DNA from: Actinomycetes bacterium
GTDB taxonomy: Bacteria; Actinomycetota; Actinomycetes; Actinomycetales; Dermabacteraceae
DNA: 11,650 nt
Assembly (NCBI GenBank): GCA_023389045.1
Contig: JAEWEZ010000057.1
Span: 1 to 11,650, forward strand
Direction of reading: 5' to 3'
Positions 1-6,107 of the stretch are shown here, piece after piece. The position numbers were made by a program, and so were the translations under genes. Each line of letters opens with the position of its first letter. Position 1 is the stretch's first letter. The notes below the pieces were generated by a model that saw only the letters and a program-made list of their open reading frames with translations, had not been told where the DNA came from and did no database searches.

Positions 1-558
1 ATCCTTTTCCACGCGCGGGTTGCGCAAGACCACGGCGCCTTCGATATCGACGATGTAGCCCGAGCCTTCGTCGACAAAATGCTGCGCCGCAATCCGCATG
101 TCTTCGGAGACCGCACCGAGGAAGCGCTACAGGACCGCGGGGACGTTGAGCAGATCATCGCCCAGTGGCATGCGGTGAAAGCCGCCGAAAAAGCGGCTCA
201 GAACACCGGGGATGAGGGCGACCACGAGACAGCAGAGCGCGCCGAAGCTGCCGCCTGGTTTGCCGGGATCCCCGCGGAACTGCCCGCACTCCAGACGGCA
301 CTCAAGGTGGTGCATCGAGCCCGCTCCGATGGCCGCCTCGAGGAACTCCTGGAGGCTTCTCGCCACGCTGCGGCAGAAGAGGATGCCGAGGACTGGGGCG
401 GTGCGGGCGCGCGAGAGCTCTTGGAAGCCGTGGTGCGTTTTGAAAGCGTGGACCGTGACCCGGAGACGGCCCTGCGCACCCTCCTGCGGCGCAGCCGTCG
501 GATCCTCTCCGAGCGCCCGGGCACTGCGGGCCCAACGACCGGGACCGTCGGCCCCTAA
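1..558 (+). CDS. mazG: MazG family nucleoside triphosphate pyrophosphohydrolase, 5'-truncated
   Basis: The reading frame is open from the first base, so this is the C-terminal 185 residues of a gene starting outside the window. Fragment residues 1-37 (ILFHARVAQDHGAFDIDDVA, then DKMLRRNPHVFGD) are the conserved MazG segment that directly follows the metal-binding EExxD helix; that helix lies just outside the window. Residues around 52-60 (W-HAVKAAEK) fit the W-x-x-IK-x-x-EK motif, and a GIPAELPAL segment near residue 77 matches the usual LPAL motif. MazG enzymes hydrolyse NTPs, including non-canonical ones, to NMP and pyrophosphate in the cytosol, and in E. coli also affect ppGpp-linked survival. 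The tail from about residue 170 is Gly/Thr/Pro-rich and probably disordered. The gene ends 74 bp before eno in the same direction. The family call is firm; which substrate it prefers cannot be read from this fragment. Confidence 0.9.
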   Translation: MLFHARVAQDHGAFDIDDVARAFVDKMLRRNPHVFGDRTEEALQDRGDVEQIIAQWHAVKAAEKAAQNTGDEGDHETAERAEAAAWFAGIPAELPALQTALKVVHRARSDGRLEELLEASRHAAAEEDAEDWGGAGARELLEAVVRFESVDRDPETALRTLLRRSRRILSERPGTAGPTTGTVGP

Positions 559-563
559 GCCCC

Positions 564-569
564 TACACT
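564..569 (+). promoter_or_regulatory. Possible -10 element for eno (TACACT)
   Basis: TACACT fits the actinobacterial TAnnnT -10 pattern and lies about 64 bp before the eno start, in the mazG-eno gap. I see no convincing -35 hexamer 16-18 bp upstream, so this is tentative. Eno is usually strongly expressed, which makes its own promoter in this gap plausible. Confidence 0.3.
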
Positions 570-616
570 TGTGGGCGGGCGGTCAGCGCCGACCGGCCAG
601 GTCTCATCCTCATCCG

Positions 617-625
617 AAGGAAGGA
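617..625 (+). promoter_or_regulatory. Ribosome binding site of eno
   Basis: The purine run AAGGAAGGA ends 7 bp before the ATG at 633. It fixes that ATG as the start. This is one of the clearest Shine-Dalgarno sequences in the window. Confidence 0.75.
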
Positions 626-632
626 ACAGTCC

Positions 633-1916
633 ATGGCAGCTTTCATCGATGCCGTCCACGCCCGCGAGATCCTTGATTCTCGCGGCAACCCCACCGTCGA
701 GGTCGAGGTTCTTCTCGACGACGGTACTTTCGCCCGCGCCGAGGTTCCCTCCGGCGCTTCCACCGGTGCTTTCGAAGCCGTTGAGCGCCGTGACGGCGAC
801 AAGGGCCGCTACCTGGGCAAGGGTGTTGAGCAGGCCGTCAAGGCCGTGATCGAGGATCTCGAACCCAAGGTTCTCGGCATGGACGTGCAGGAGCAGCGCG
901 CCATCGACGCCGCGATGATCGCGGTGGACGGCACCAAGAACAAGGGCACCGTGGGCGCCAACGCCATCCTCGGTGTCTCCCTCGCCGTGGCCAAGGCTGC
1001 CGCCGACTCCGCCGGTGTGCCGCTGTACCAGTACCTGGGTGGCCCGAACGCGCATGTGCTGCCGGTGCCGATGATGAACATCCTCAACGGTGGCTCCCAC
1101 GCCGACTCCAACGTTGATATTCAGGAGTTCATGATCGCCCCGATCGGTGCGGACTCCTTCCGCGAGGCCCTGCGCATGGGCGCCGAGGTGTACCACGCGC
1201 TGAAGTCCGTGCTCAAGGAGCGCGGCCTGGCCACCGGTCTCGGCGATGAGGGCGGCTTCGCCCCGAACCTCGAGTCCAACCGTGCAGCCCTCGATCTGAT
1301 CGTCGAAGCGATCGGCAAGGCCGGCTACACCGCCGGCAAGGACGTCGCTCTCGCCCTGGACGTGGCCGCCTCCGAGTTCTTCGAGGACGGCACCTACCTC
1401 TTCGAGGGTGAGAAGAAGACCGCCGAGCAGATGATCGAGTACTACGCCGATCTGGTCGACTCCTACCCGCTGGTTTCCATCGAGGACCCGCTGAACGAGG
1501 AAGACTGGGACGGCTGGAACGCGATCACCGCGCGCCTGGGCGAGAAGGTCCAGCTCGTGGGCGACGACCTCTTCGTGACCAACCCCGAGCGTCTGGCCCA
1601 GGGCATCGAGCAGAAGTCCGCTAACGCGCTGCTGGTCAAGGTGAACCAGATTGGTTCGCTCACCGAGACCTTCGACGCGGTGGACCTCGCTCACCGCAAC
1701 GGTTTCCGCTGCATGATGTCCCACCGCTCCGGTGAGACGGAAGACACGACCATCGCTGATCTCGCCGTTGCCACCAACTGCGGCCAGATCAAGTCGGGTG
1801 CTCCCGCCCGAGGTGAGCGCGTGAACAAGTACAACCAGCTCCTGCGCATCGAGGAGGAGCTGGAGGAGGCGGCGGTGTACGCCGGAGCCTCCGCCTTCCC
1901 GCGTTTTAAGGCCTGA
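633..1916 (+). CDS. eno: Enolase (phosphopyruvate hydratase)
   Basis: Enolase interconverts 2-phosphoglycerate and phosphoenolpyruvate in glycolysis and gluconeogenesis, in the cytosol with Mg2+. The 427-residue length is normal for bacterial enolases. Expected active-site residues are all present: H156 (GGSHADSN), E165 (IQEF), E206 (GDEGGFAPN), metal ligands D243 (LALDVAASEF), E284 (SIEDP) and D311 (GDDLF), catalytic K336 within the signature LLVKVNQIGSLTET, the SHRSGETEDT loop near 363-372, and K387 (QIKSGAPARGERVNKYN). Codon choice is strongly C-ending, typical of a highly expressed gene. It follows mazG and precedes a DivIC-like gene, DUF501 and ppx, the order seen in mycobacteria around Rv1023. 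The start is supported by a strong Shine-Dalgarno. The call is certain from sequence. Confidence 0.99.
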   Translation: MAAFIDAVHAREILDSRGNPTVEVEVLLDDGTFARAEVPSGASTGAFEAVERRDGDKGRYLGKGVEQAVKAVIEDLEPKVLGMDVQEQRAIDAAMIAVDGTKNKGTVGANAILGVSLAVAKAAADSAGVPLYQYLGGPNAHVLPVPMMNILNGGSHADSNVDIQEFMIAPIGADSFREALRMGAEVYHALKSVLKERGLATGLGDEGGFAPNLESNRAALDLIVEAIGKAGYTAGKDVALALDVAASEFFEDGTYLFEGEKKTAEQMIEYYADLVDSYPLVSIEDPLNEEDWDGWNAITARLGEKVQLVGDDLFVTNPERLAQGIEQKSANALLVKVNQIGSLTETFDAVDLAHRNGFRCMMSHRSGETEDTTIADLAVATNCGQIKSGAPARGERVNKYNQLLRIEEELEEAAVYAGASAFPRFKA

Positions 1917-1921
1917 GGCGG

Positions 1922-1927
1922 TAGCCT
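1922..1927 (+). promoter_or_regulatory. Possible -10 element for a leaderless divIC/ftsB mRNA (TAGCCT)
   Basis: TAGCCT fits TAnnnT and is followed by exactly six bases before the ATG at 1934, the geometry of a leaderless actinobacterial transcript. No Shine-Dalgarno precedes that ATG. I see no good -35 at 16-18 bp. The same -10/ATG spacing occurs at ndh, which has a matching -35. Confidence 0.35.
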
Positions 1928-1933
1928 TTCGGC

Positions 1934-2596
1934 ATGACCTCCAGACGACCGGGCGCCCCGCGAGCAGCGAGGCGCCCGGTTTCTGCGTCGGGGGCCCGCC
2001 GGGCCGCTTCGACACAGGGAACCGCGCGTCCCGCCCGCAGCACCTCAGGCTCCACCACTCGCAGCCGGAGCACCGCCCAGAGCGGTAGCCGCACCCGCGG
2101 CCCCGCCCCGTCGGCCCGCCCGCGGGTGACCACACCCTTCCGGGGTCGGACCCGCCGCGATGGCCCTGCCCTGACCCTTACTCGACGCTCCGGGCTGCTG
2201 CTCCTCGTGACCGTGCTTGCGCTTGCCGCCCTGGTGCCGGTCCTGAACTCCTATGTGGCGCAGCGGCAGCAGCTTTCTGAGCTGCAGACGCAGGTGGAGC
2301 GCCAGCAGCAGGACGTTGAGAATCTGCAACGGCAAGTGGACCGCTGGGAGGATCCGGCATACGTGGCTGCGCAGGCGCGCGAACGGCTCCTCTTCGCCAT
2401 GCCGGGGGAGACCCAGTACCGCCTGACCGACACCTCGGGCCGGGAGATCCCGCAGACGGAGAAGGAGATCGCTGCCGCGCGGACCGCGAAGGGCGAATGG
2501 TTCTCCACGCTGTGGAAGAGCGTGGAGGGATCCTCCCGCCTCACCCCCGATGACATTCCCGATCCCGACTCGGGATCCGACCAGAAAAACCCGTAG
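1934..2596 (+). CDS. Septum formation initiator (DivIC/FtsB-like) membrane protein
   Basis: This is a single-pass membrane protein of the cell-division machinery; FtsB/DivIC proteins join FtsL and FtsQ/DivIB at the septum. The 220 residues show a long Arg/Ser/Ala/Pro-rich cytoplasmic tail (1-85), one hydrophobic segment (86-106, SGLLLLVTVLALAALVPVL), a coiled coil rich in Gln and Glu (107-138), then the family signature DRWEDPAYVAAQARERLLFA with MPGE (137-159). The C-terminal 60 residues are hydrophilic and acidic. In M. tuberculosis the gene after eno (Rv1024) is of this type. The start is uncertain: the ATG at 1934 has no Shine-Dalgarno, early codons include several rare Arg codons (AGA, CGA, AGG), and a terminator-like hairpin occupies codons 5-16. 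The alternatives are a leaderless start at 1934 or a GTG at 2126. The family call does not depend on the start. Confidence 0.9.
   Translation: MTSRRPGAPRAARRPVSASGARRAASTQGTARPARSTSGSTTRSRSTAQSGSRTRGPAPSARPRVTTPFRGRTRRDGPALTLTRRSGLLLLVTVLALAALVPVLNSYVAQRQQLSELQTQVERQQQDVENLQRQVDRWEDPAYVAAQARERLLFAMPGETQYRLTDTSGREIPQTEKEIAAARTAKGEWFSTLWKSVEGSSRLTPDDIPDPDSGSDQKNP
1948..1980 (+). terminator. Hairpin after eno, inside the 5' end of the division gene
   Basis: The arms ACCGGGCGCC (1948-1957) and GGCGCCCGGT (1971-1980) are a perfect 10-bp inverted repeat with a 13-base loop, followed by TTCTGCG. It starts 32 bp after the eno stop, where an enolase terminator would be expected, but it falls within the first codons of the next gene as started at 1934. 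The U-tract is short, so termination may be partial. Confidence 0.5.
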
Positions 2597-2607
2597 GACG
2601 TAGCCCT

Positions 2608-3231
2608 GTGACCGACCGCCCCGAACCTTTCCCCGCTACTGCAGAGCCTGCCAACACCGCAGAGCCCGCGAGCACTGGAGCATCCAAGCCTGCTCTGCCC
2701 CCGCTGCCCTTCGAGTCTCCGGCCTCCGCTGAGGATCTTCAGGTGATGCGCGAGCAGCTCGGGCGTGACATGCGCGGGGTGATCTCGATTGCGCGGCGCT
2801 GCGGCTGCGGCCGTCCCGCGGTGGTGCGCACAGCTCCGCGGCTGGAGGACGGCACGCCCTTCCCGACCTCTCTCTACCTGACGCTGCCGTGGCTCACCCT
2901 GGAACTCTCCCGCATCGAAGCGACGGGGGAGATGGCGGAACTCACCGAGCGTCTCGAACAGGATGCGGAACTGGCCGCGACCTACCGCGCCGCCCATGAG
3001 CGGTACATTGCGCGTCGTGACGAGATCGGATACTGCGAGGAAGTTGCGCATGTGAGCGCCGGTGGGATGCCCACCCGTGTGAAGTGTCTGCACGCCCTCG
3101 CGGGCCAGGCGCTCGCGGAGGGCCCCGGGGTAAACCTTGTGGCCGATGAGGTGCTGGCGCGGATCGACGGGGCTCTGCCGGATCTGCGCTGCCGCTGCGA
3201 GGAATACGAGGCACGGGAGGGCCAGCGATGA
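2608..3231 (+). CDS. DUF501 domain protein (Rv1025-like), function unknown
   Basis: A 207-residue protein with a GTG start 11 bp after the division gene and a weak AGGA Shine-Dalgarno at about 2595-2598. Residues 1-33 are an Ala/Pro/Thr/Glu-rich tail with a short repeated TAEPA motif and are likely disordered. From about residue 43 it follows the DUF501 pattern: LGRDMRGVISIARRCGCG, VVRTAPRLEDGTPFPTSLYL, a YRAAHERYIARRDE helix, then SAGGMPTRVKCLHALAGQAL and GPGVN. It has six cysteines, including CxC pairs at C65/C67 and C195/C197 plus C143 and C160; with H162 they could bind metal, which is my inference. No enzymatic role is established that I know of. It lies between divIC and ppx, as in mycobacteria, and its stop overlaps the ppx start, so co-translation with ppx is likely. 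Confidence 0.9.
   Translation: MTDRPEPFPATAEPANTAEPASTGASKPALPPLPFESPASAEDLQVMREQLGRDMRGVISIARRCGCGRPAVVRTAPRLEDGTPFPTSLYLTLPWLTLELSRIEATGEMAELTERLEQDAELAATYRAAHERYIARRDEIGYCEEVAHVSAGGMPTRVKCLHALAGQALAEGPGVNLVADEVLARIDGALPDLRCRCEEYEAREGQR
3215..3220 (+). promoter_or_regulatory. Ribosome binding site of ppx
   Basis: GGGAGG lies 7 bp before the ATG at 3228, inside the end of the DUF501 gene. It supports the overlapping ATGA start. Confidence 0.7.
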
Positions 3232-4217
3232 CCATGCAGGGGAGTGCTCCTGTTGCCGCGATTGACTGCGGAACCAACTCCATCCGTCTCCTGATCGCTC
3301 GGCGCGATGAGCAGACGGGCGCGCTGGTGGATCTTGAGCGGCATATGGAGATCGTGCGCCTGGGATACGGGGTGGATCGCACGGGTCGTTTCGATCCGGC
3401 GGCGGTGGACCGCACCCTGGATGCCTGCCGACGCTACGCCCGTCTGATTGAGCATCACGGGGCGCGTGACCTGCGTTTTGCAGCGACCTCTGCCACCCGT
3501 GATGCCTCGAATCGTGATGTCTTTATCGACGGGGTCCGCGAGATCCTCGGCTGCGAGGTCGAGGTCATTAGCGGGGAAGAGGAAGCTGAGCTGTCCTTCC
3601 GCGGGGCCGTGGAGACTCTGGCAGACCTGCCCGAAGGCCGGCGTCTGGTGGTTGATATCGGTGGCGGATCCACCGAGATGGTGCTCGGGACGGGAACGCC
3701 CGAGCAGCGGATCAGCCTCGATATGGGATCGGTGCGCATTACCGAGCGGCATCTGCACTCGGACCCGCCCACGGAAGAGGAGATTGCGGCGGCTCGTGCC
3801 GATATCGATGCGCTACTGGACCGAGCGGTCGGGCAGATGGATCTTGCTTCGACCCGGGTTCTGGTGGGGCTTGCCGGCACGGTAACGACGATGACTGCGC
3901 TTGCGCTGGGGCTCGAGACCTATAGCGCGGATGTCACCCACGGGGCTCGCCTTTCGCTCTCTGAGACGATCGAGGCCTGCGAGCGGGTGCTTCGGATGAG
4001 CCGTGAGGAGCGCTCCTCGCATTGCATCATTCATCCCGGGCGTGTGGACGTGATCGGGGCGGGCGCGTTGATCTGGTCGCAGATCATGCGCCGCATCGCG
4101 GAAATGACACCCGTAGACTCCACCGTCACCAGCGAGCACGACATTCTCGACGGGATCGCCATGAGTGTTCTGGAGCGTTCGGGCGGGGCCGACGGGGGCT
4201 CGCCGCAGCTGAGCTGA
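3228..4217 (+). CDS. ppx: Exopolyphosphatase / guanosine pentaphosphatase family protein
   Basis: Members of the Ppx/GppA family of the ASKHA fold release phosphate from polyphosphate ends or convert pppGpp to ppGpp. The 329-residue length is that of the short, two-domain actinobacterial form (as M. tuberculosis Rv1026), lacking the extra C-terminal domains of E. coli Ppx. Visible motifs are the first phosphate loop AAIDCGTNSIRLLIA (10-24), ATSATRDASNRDVF (86-99), the catalytic SGEEEAELSF (115-124), the second loop VVDIGGGSTEMVLG (141-154), the LDMGSVRITERH segment (164-175), VGLAGTVTTMTALALG (213-228) and the IHPGRVDVIGAGA motif (268-280). Its ATG overlaps the DUF501 stop, so the two are probably co-translated. 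Whether the substrate is polyphosphate or pppGpp cannot be decided from sequence; some short forms act poorly on pppGpp. Confidence 0.93.
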   Translation: MTMQGSAPVAAIDCGTNSIRLLIARRDEQTGALVDLERHMEIVRLGYGVDRTGRFDPAAVDRTLDACRRYARLIEHHGARDLRFAATSATRDASNRDVFIDGVREILGCEVEVISGEEEAELSFRGAVETLADLPEGRRLVVDIGGGSTEMVLGTGTPEQRISLDMGSVRITERHLHSDPPTEEEIAAARADIDALLDRAVGQMDLASTRVLVGLAGTVTTMTALALGLETYSADVTHGARLSLSETIEACERVLRMSREERSSHCIIHPGRVDVIGAGALIWSQIMRRIAEMTPVDSTVTSEHDILDGIAMSVLERSGGADGGSPQLS

Positions 4218-4240
4218 ACCGATTTAGGGCTCTGTCCTGC

Positions 4241-4283
4241 GGCGTTATTCCCGCTGACTCCTGCAGCGCGGAGGGAGAACGCC
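4241..4283 (+). other. Structured hairpin between ppx and ndh
   Basis: The arms GGCGTT-A-TTCCC (4241-4252) and GGGAGAACGCC (4273-4283) pair over 11 positions with one bulged A and one G-U pair; inside, GCTG (4253-4256) can pair with CAGC (4264-4267). It follows the ppx stop by 24 bp. It may act as a terminator, but there is no U-tract after it. Confidence 0.35.
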
Positions 4284-4307
4284 TATCAGAGCGATACGTC
4301 CACATGT

Positions 4308-4344
4308 TGGGACAATGTCTGTCATTGCACAGGTTTTTGTCCCA
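4308..4344. promoter_or_regulatory. Nested inverted repeats over the ndh promoter, candidate operator
   Basis: TGGGACAA (4308-4315) and TTGTCCCA (4337-4344) are perfect 8-bp inverted arms separated by 21 bp, the right arm covering the -35 hexamer. Between them, CAATG (4313-4317) and CATTG (4323-4327) form a second palindrome around TCTGT. The arm starts are 29 bp apart, close to three helical turns. A repressor or redox sensor site is inferred; the sequence does not match the Rex consensus TTGTGAAnnnnTTCACAA. Confidence 0.4.
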
Positions 4345-4365
4345 CGGGCCGATGGAACTTAGTCT
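4337..4365 (+). promoter_or_regulatory. Promoter of ndh (TTGTCC - 17 bp - TAGTCT)
   Basis: The -35 TTGTCC (4337-4342) and -10 TAGTCT (4360-4365) are separated by 17 bp, ideal for a housekeeping sigma factor. The -10 ends six bases before the ndh ATG, so transcription should begin at or within a base of the A of ATG. There is no Shine-Dalgarno at normal distance, consistent with a leaderless mRNA. Confidence 0.7.
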
Positions 4366-4371
4366 GATCGC

Positions 4372-5748
4372 ATGAACAACTCTCACGGCGGTAAGCCGCA
4401 CGTCCTGATCCTCGGCGGAGGATCCGTCGGCCTCCACGCTGCGTCCGAGCTGCGCAAGATCCTCGGGACGGAGGTCGCGATTAGCGTCGTCGACTCGCGT
4501 CCCTACATGACGTACCAGCCCTTCCTGCCTGAGGTTGGCTCCGGCAGCCTTGACCCGCGCAGCCCCCTGGCTCCGCTGCGCAAGATGCTGGGCGGCTGCA
4601 AGGTCATCACCGGCACGGTGCGCCAGATCCGCAGCAAGGACAACACCGTGGTCGTCTCCACGGAGGATGAGGCCGAGCTCGAAATCGGCTACGACTACCT
4701 GGTGGTTGGCCTCGGTTCTGTTCCGCGCCTGCTCCCGATCCCCGGCCTCCCCGAGACCGCCATCGGCTTCAAGCAGGTGGAGGAAGCGATCGCGATGCGC
4801 GACCGCATCCTCGGCAACCTTGCCGAGGCGGCCTCGACCAAGGACCCCGTAGTGCGTAAGCGCCTGCTCACCTTCACCTTCGTTGGTGGCGGCTTTGCCG
4901 GTGCCGAGGCCCTGGCCGAAGCCGAAGACATGGTGCGCGACGCCCTGCGTTACTACCCCGATCTGCACTCCTCGGATATCCGTTTCGTGCTGATCGACGC
5001 CGCGCCCTTCATCCTCCCGGAGGTTTCCGAGGAGCAGCGCGCCTACGCCCTCGATCAGCTGCGTGAGCGCGGCGTTGAGGTCAAGCTCGAAACCTTCCTC
5101 AACTCCTGCGAGGACGGGCACATCAAGACCAGCGATGGCGATGAGTTCGAATCCGATCTCGTGGTCTGGAACGCGGGAGTGAAGCCGAATCCGGTGCTGC
5201 TGGATGAGAAGGCCTCGGACCTGCCTGTGATCCGCGAGCGCGGCCCCATGATGGGCAAGCTCGACTGCCTCGCCGATCTGCGCGTGAACTCGGATGAGGG
5301 TCCGCTGGCCACCGTGTTCGCCGCCGGCGACTGCGCCGCTGTGCCGGACCTTGCCTCGGGTGAGGGTAAGTTCTGCCCGCCGAACGCCCAGCACGCTGTG
5401 CGTCAGGGCAAGCGCGTGGCCGATAACATCGCCCGCTCGATCCAGGGCCGCCCGCTGGTGGACTACTACCACCGCAACGCCGGCACCATGGCCACCCTCG
5501 GCATGTACAAGGGCGTGGGCTACCTGATGCTGGGCGAGAAGCGCCTGGACATGCAGGGCCTGCCGGCCTGGCTGGCCGCCCGCGCCTACCACCTCTACGC
5601 AATGCCGAGCATCGGTCGGAAGGCCGCGGTGCTGTCCGATTGGGCGCGCGCCGTTGTCGCCCGCCGCGACATCATCGGCATCCCGCAGTCGGAGACCCCG
5701 CGCGCAGCGTTCCGTCTGGCCGCTGCCTCGGACCCGAAGAAGAAGTGA
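4372..5748 (+). CDS. ndh: Type II NADH dehydrogenase (NDH-2), NADH:menaquinone oxidoreductase
   Basis: NDH-2 is a peripheral membrane flavoprotein that passes electrons from NADH to menaquinone without pumping protons. The 458-residue protein shows two Rossmann dinucleotide-binding motifs: VLILGGGSVGLHAA (11-24) for FAD and FTFVGGGFAGAEALAE (168-183) for NADH. PYMTYQPFLPEVGSGSL (44-60) is a hallmark of the family. The second FAD motif is ATVFAAGD (313-320), and PPNAQHAVRQG (336-346) is the quinone-site AQxAxxQ-type segment. The C-terminal WLAARAYHLYAMPS (400-413) fits the amphipathic membrane-binding region. No signal peptide is present. The gene stands alone, with its own promoter before it and a strong terminator after it. 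The ATG at 4372 sits directly at the predicted transcription start. MenG, which completes menaquinone synthesis, lies 4.7 kb downstream. Confidence 0.96.
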   Translation: MNNSHGGKPHVLILGGGSVGLHAASELRKILGTEVAISVVDSRPYMTYQPFLPEVGSGSLDPRSPLAPLRKMLGGCKVITGTVRQIRSKDNTVVVSTEDEAELEIGYDYLVVGLGSVPRLLPIPGLPETAIGFKQVEEAIAMRDRILGNLAEAASTKDPVVRKRLLTFTFVGGGFAGAEALAEAEDMVRDALRYYPDLHSSDIRFVLIDAAPFILPEVSEEQRAYALDQLRERGVEVKLETFLNSCEDGHIKTSDGDEFESDLVVWNAGVKPNPVLLDEKASDLPVIRERGPMMGKLDCLADLRVNSDEGPLATVFAAGDCAAVPDLASGEGKFCPPNAQHAVRQGKRVADNIARSIQGRPLVDYYHRNAGTMATLGMYKGVGYLMLGEKRLDMQGLPAWLAARAYHLYAMPSIGRKAAVLSDWARAVVARRDIIGIPQSETPRAAFRLAAASDPKKK

Positions 5749-5754
5749 TCCGTC

Positions 5755-5776
5755 GCGGAAGCTCTCGGGCTTCCGC
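5755..5776 (+). terminator. First hairpin after ndh
   Basis: GCGGAAGC (5755-5762) and GCTTCCGC (5769-5776) form a perfect 8-bp stem with a 6-base TCTCGG loop, 6 bp after the ndh stop. It has no U-tract and is followed 6 bp later by the main terminator; it may protect the mRNA end or help termination. Confidence 0.5.
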
Positions 5777-5782
5777 TCGGTG

Positions 5783-5827
5783 AAAAACGCAGCGCCCCGT
5801 GCACTTGGCACGGGGCGCTGCGTTTTT
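5783..5827. terminator. Strong bidirectional rho-independent terminator after ndh
   Basis: The arms at 5783-5802 and 5808-5827 are a perfect 20-bp inverted repeat around a five-base ACTTG loop. The left arm begins with AAAAA and the right arm ends with TTTTT, so a U-tract follows the GC-rich stem on either strand. This is the clearest terminator in the window. Confidence 0.93.
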
Positions 5828-6007
5828 GCGTCTGCTGCGGCATTGTTGTTCACGCGGAGCTGTCGGCTCCTCTGCATCATCGCTTGGGAGGATTTCCGGG
5901 CGTGTCGACCACCGGGACCTGTAGACTGAGTGCGAAAGATTATGACCGGTACTATGCGTAACTGAGCAGAAACAGTCACTTCTGGTCGGTGGGGATGGAA
6001 CCGCCCG

Positions 6008-6071
6008 CCAGGCCAGCGACCCAGGCCAGCGACCCAGGCCAGCGACCCAGACAGCGACCCAGGTCAGTGAC
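6008..6071 (+). repeat. Five-copy 13-bp tandem repeat in the nagB leader
   Basis: The unit is CCAGGCCAGCGAC. Copies 1-3 (6008-6020, 6021-6033, 6034-6046) are identical; copy 4 (6047-6058, CCAGACAGCGAC) lacks one base, and copy 5 (6059-6071, CCAGGTCAGTGAC) has two C-to-T changes. The array ends 23 bp before the nagB Shine-Dalgarno, so it probably lies in the 5' untranslated region or over the promoter. Confidence 0.9.
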
Positions 6072-6094
6072 CCTGCGAACCGTGAGTGCGCGAG

Positions 6095-6100
6095 AGAAGG
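6095..6100 (+). promoter_or_regulatory. Ribosome binding site of nagB
   Basis: AGAAGG lies 7 bp before the ATG at 6108 and supports that start. Confidence 0.7.
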
Positions 6101-6107
6101 AATCAGC

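Larger units (their letters stand above)
5828..6107 (+). other. Non-coding region before nagB
   Basis: This 280-bp gap holds no convincing gene. The -10-like words TAGACT (5922-5927) and TACTAT (5950-5955) fit TAnnnT, but neither has a good -35 at 16-18 bp, so the nagB promoter is not settled. A short GGAGC/GCTCC hairpin lies at 5856-5870. The last third is a 13-bp tandem repeat and the ribosome binding site, listed separately. Confidence 0.5.

Noticed and set aside
555..2135. Long open frame on the minus strand opposite eno
   Set aside because: It is antisense to a certain enolase gene, has low-complexity Gly/Val/His-rich content with no family motifs, and arises from the strong GC bias at third positions.
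5942..5965. Seven-codon open frame (MTGTMRN) before nagB
   Set aside because: It is too short to judge and has only a weak GAAAG before it; no attenuator-like codon run is present.
4126..5979. Long open frame on the minus strand opposite ndh
   Set aside because: It overlaps the whole of ndh and the terminator, has an odd His/Gln/Arg-rich composition, and shows no recognisable domain.
5980..5996. Possible DasR-type operator (CTGGTC) before nagB
   Set aside because: Only one half-site resembles the TGGTCTAGACCA consensus; the other half is absent.
6008..6071. CRISPR-like array before nagB
   Set aside because: The units are directly adjacent without spacers and only 13 bp long, so this is a simple tandem repeat.
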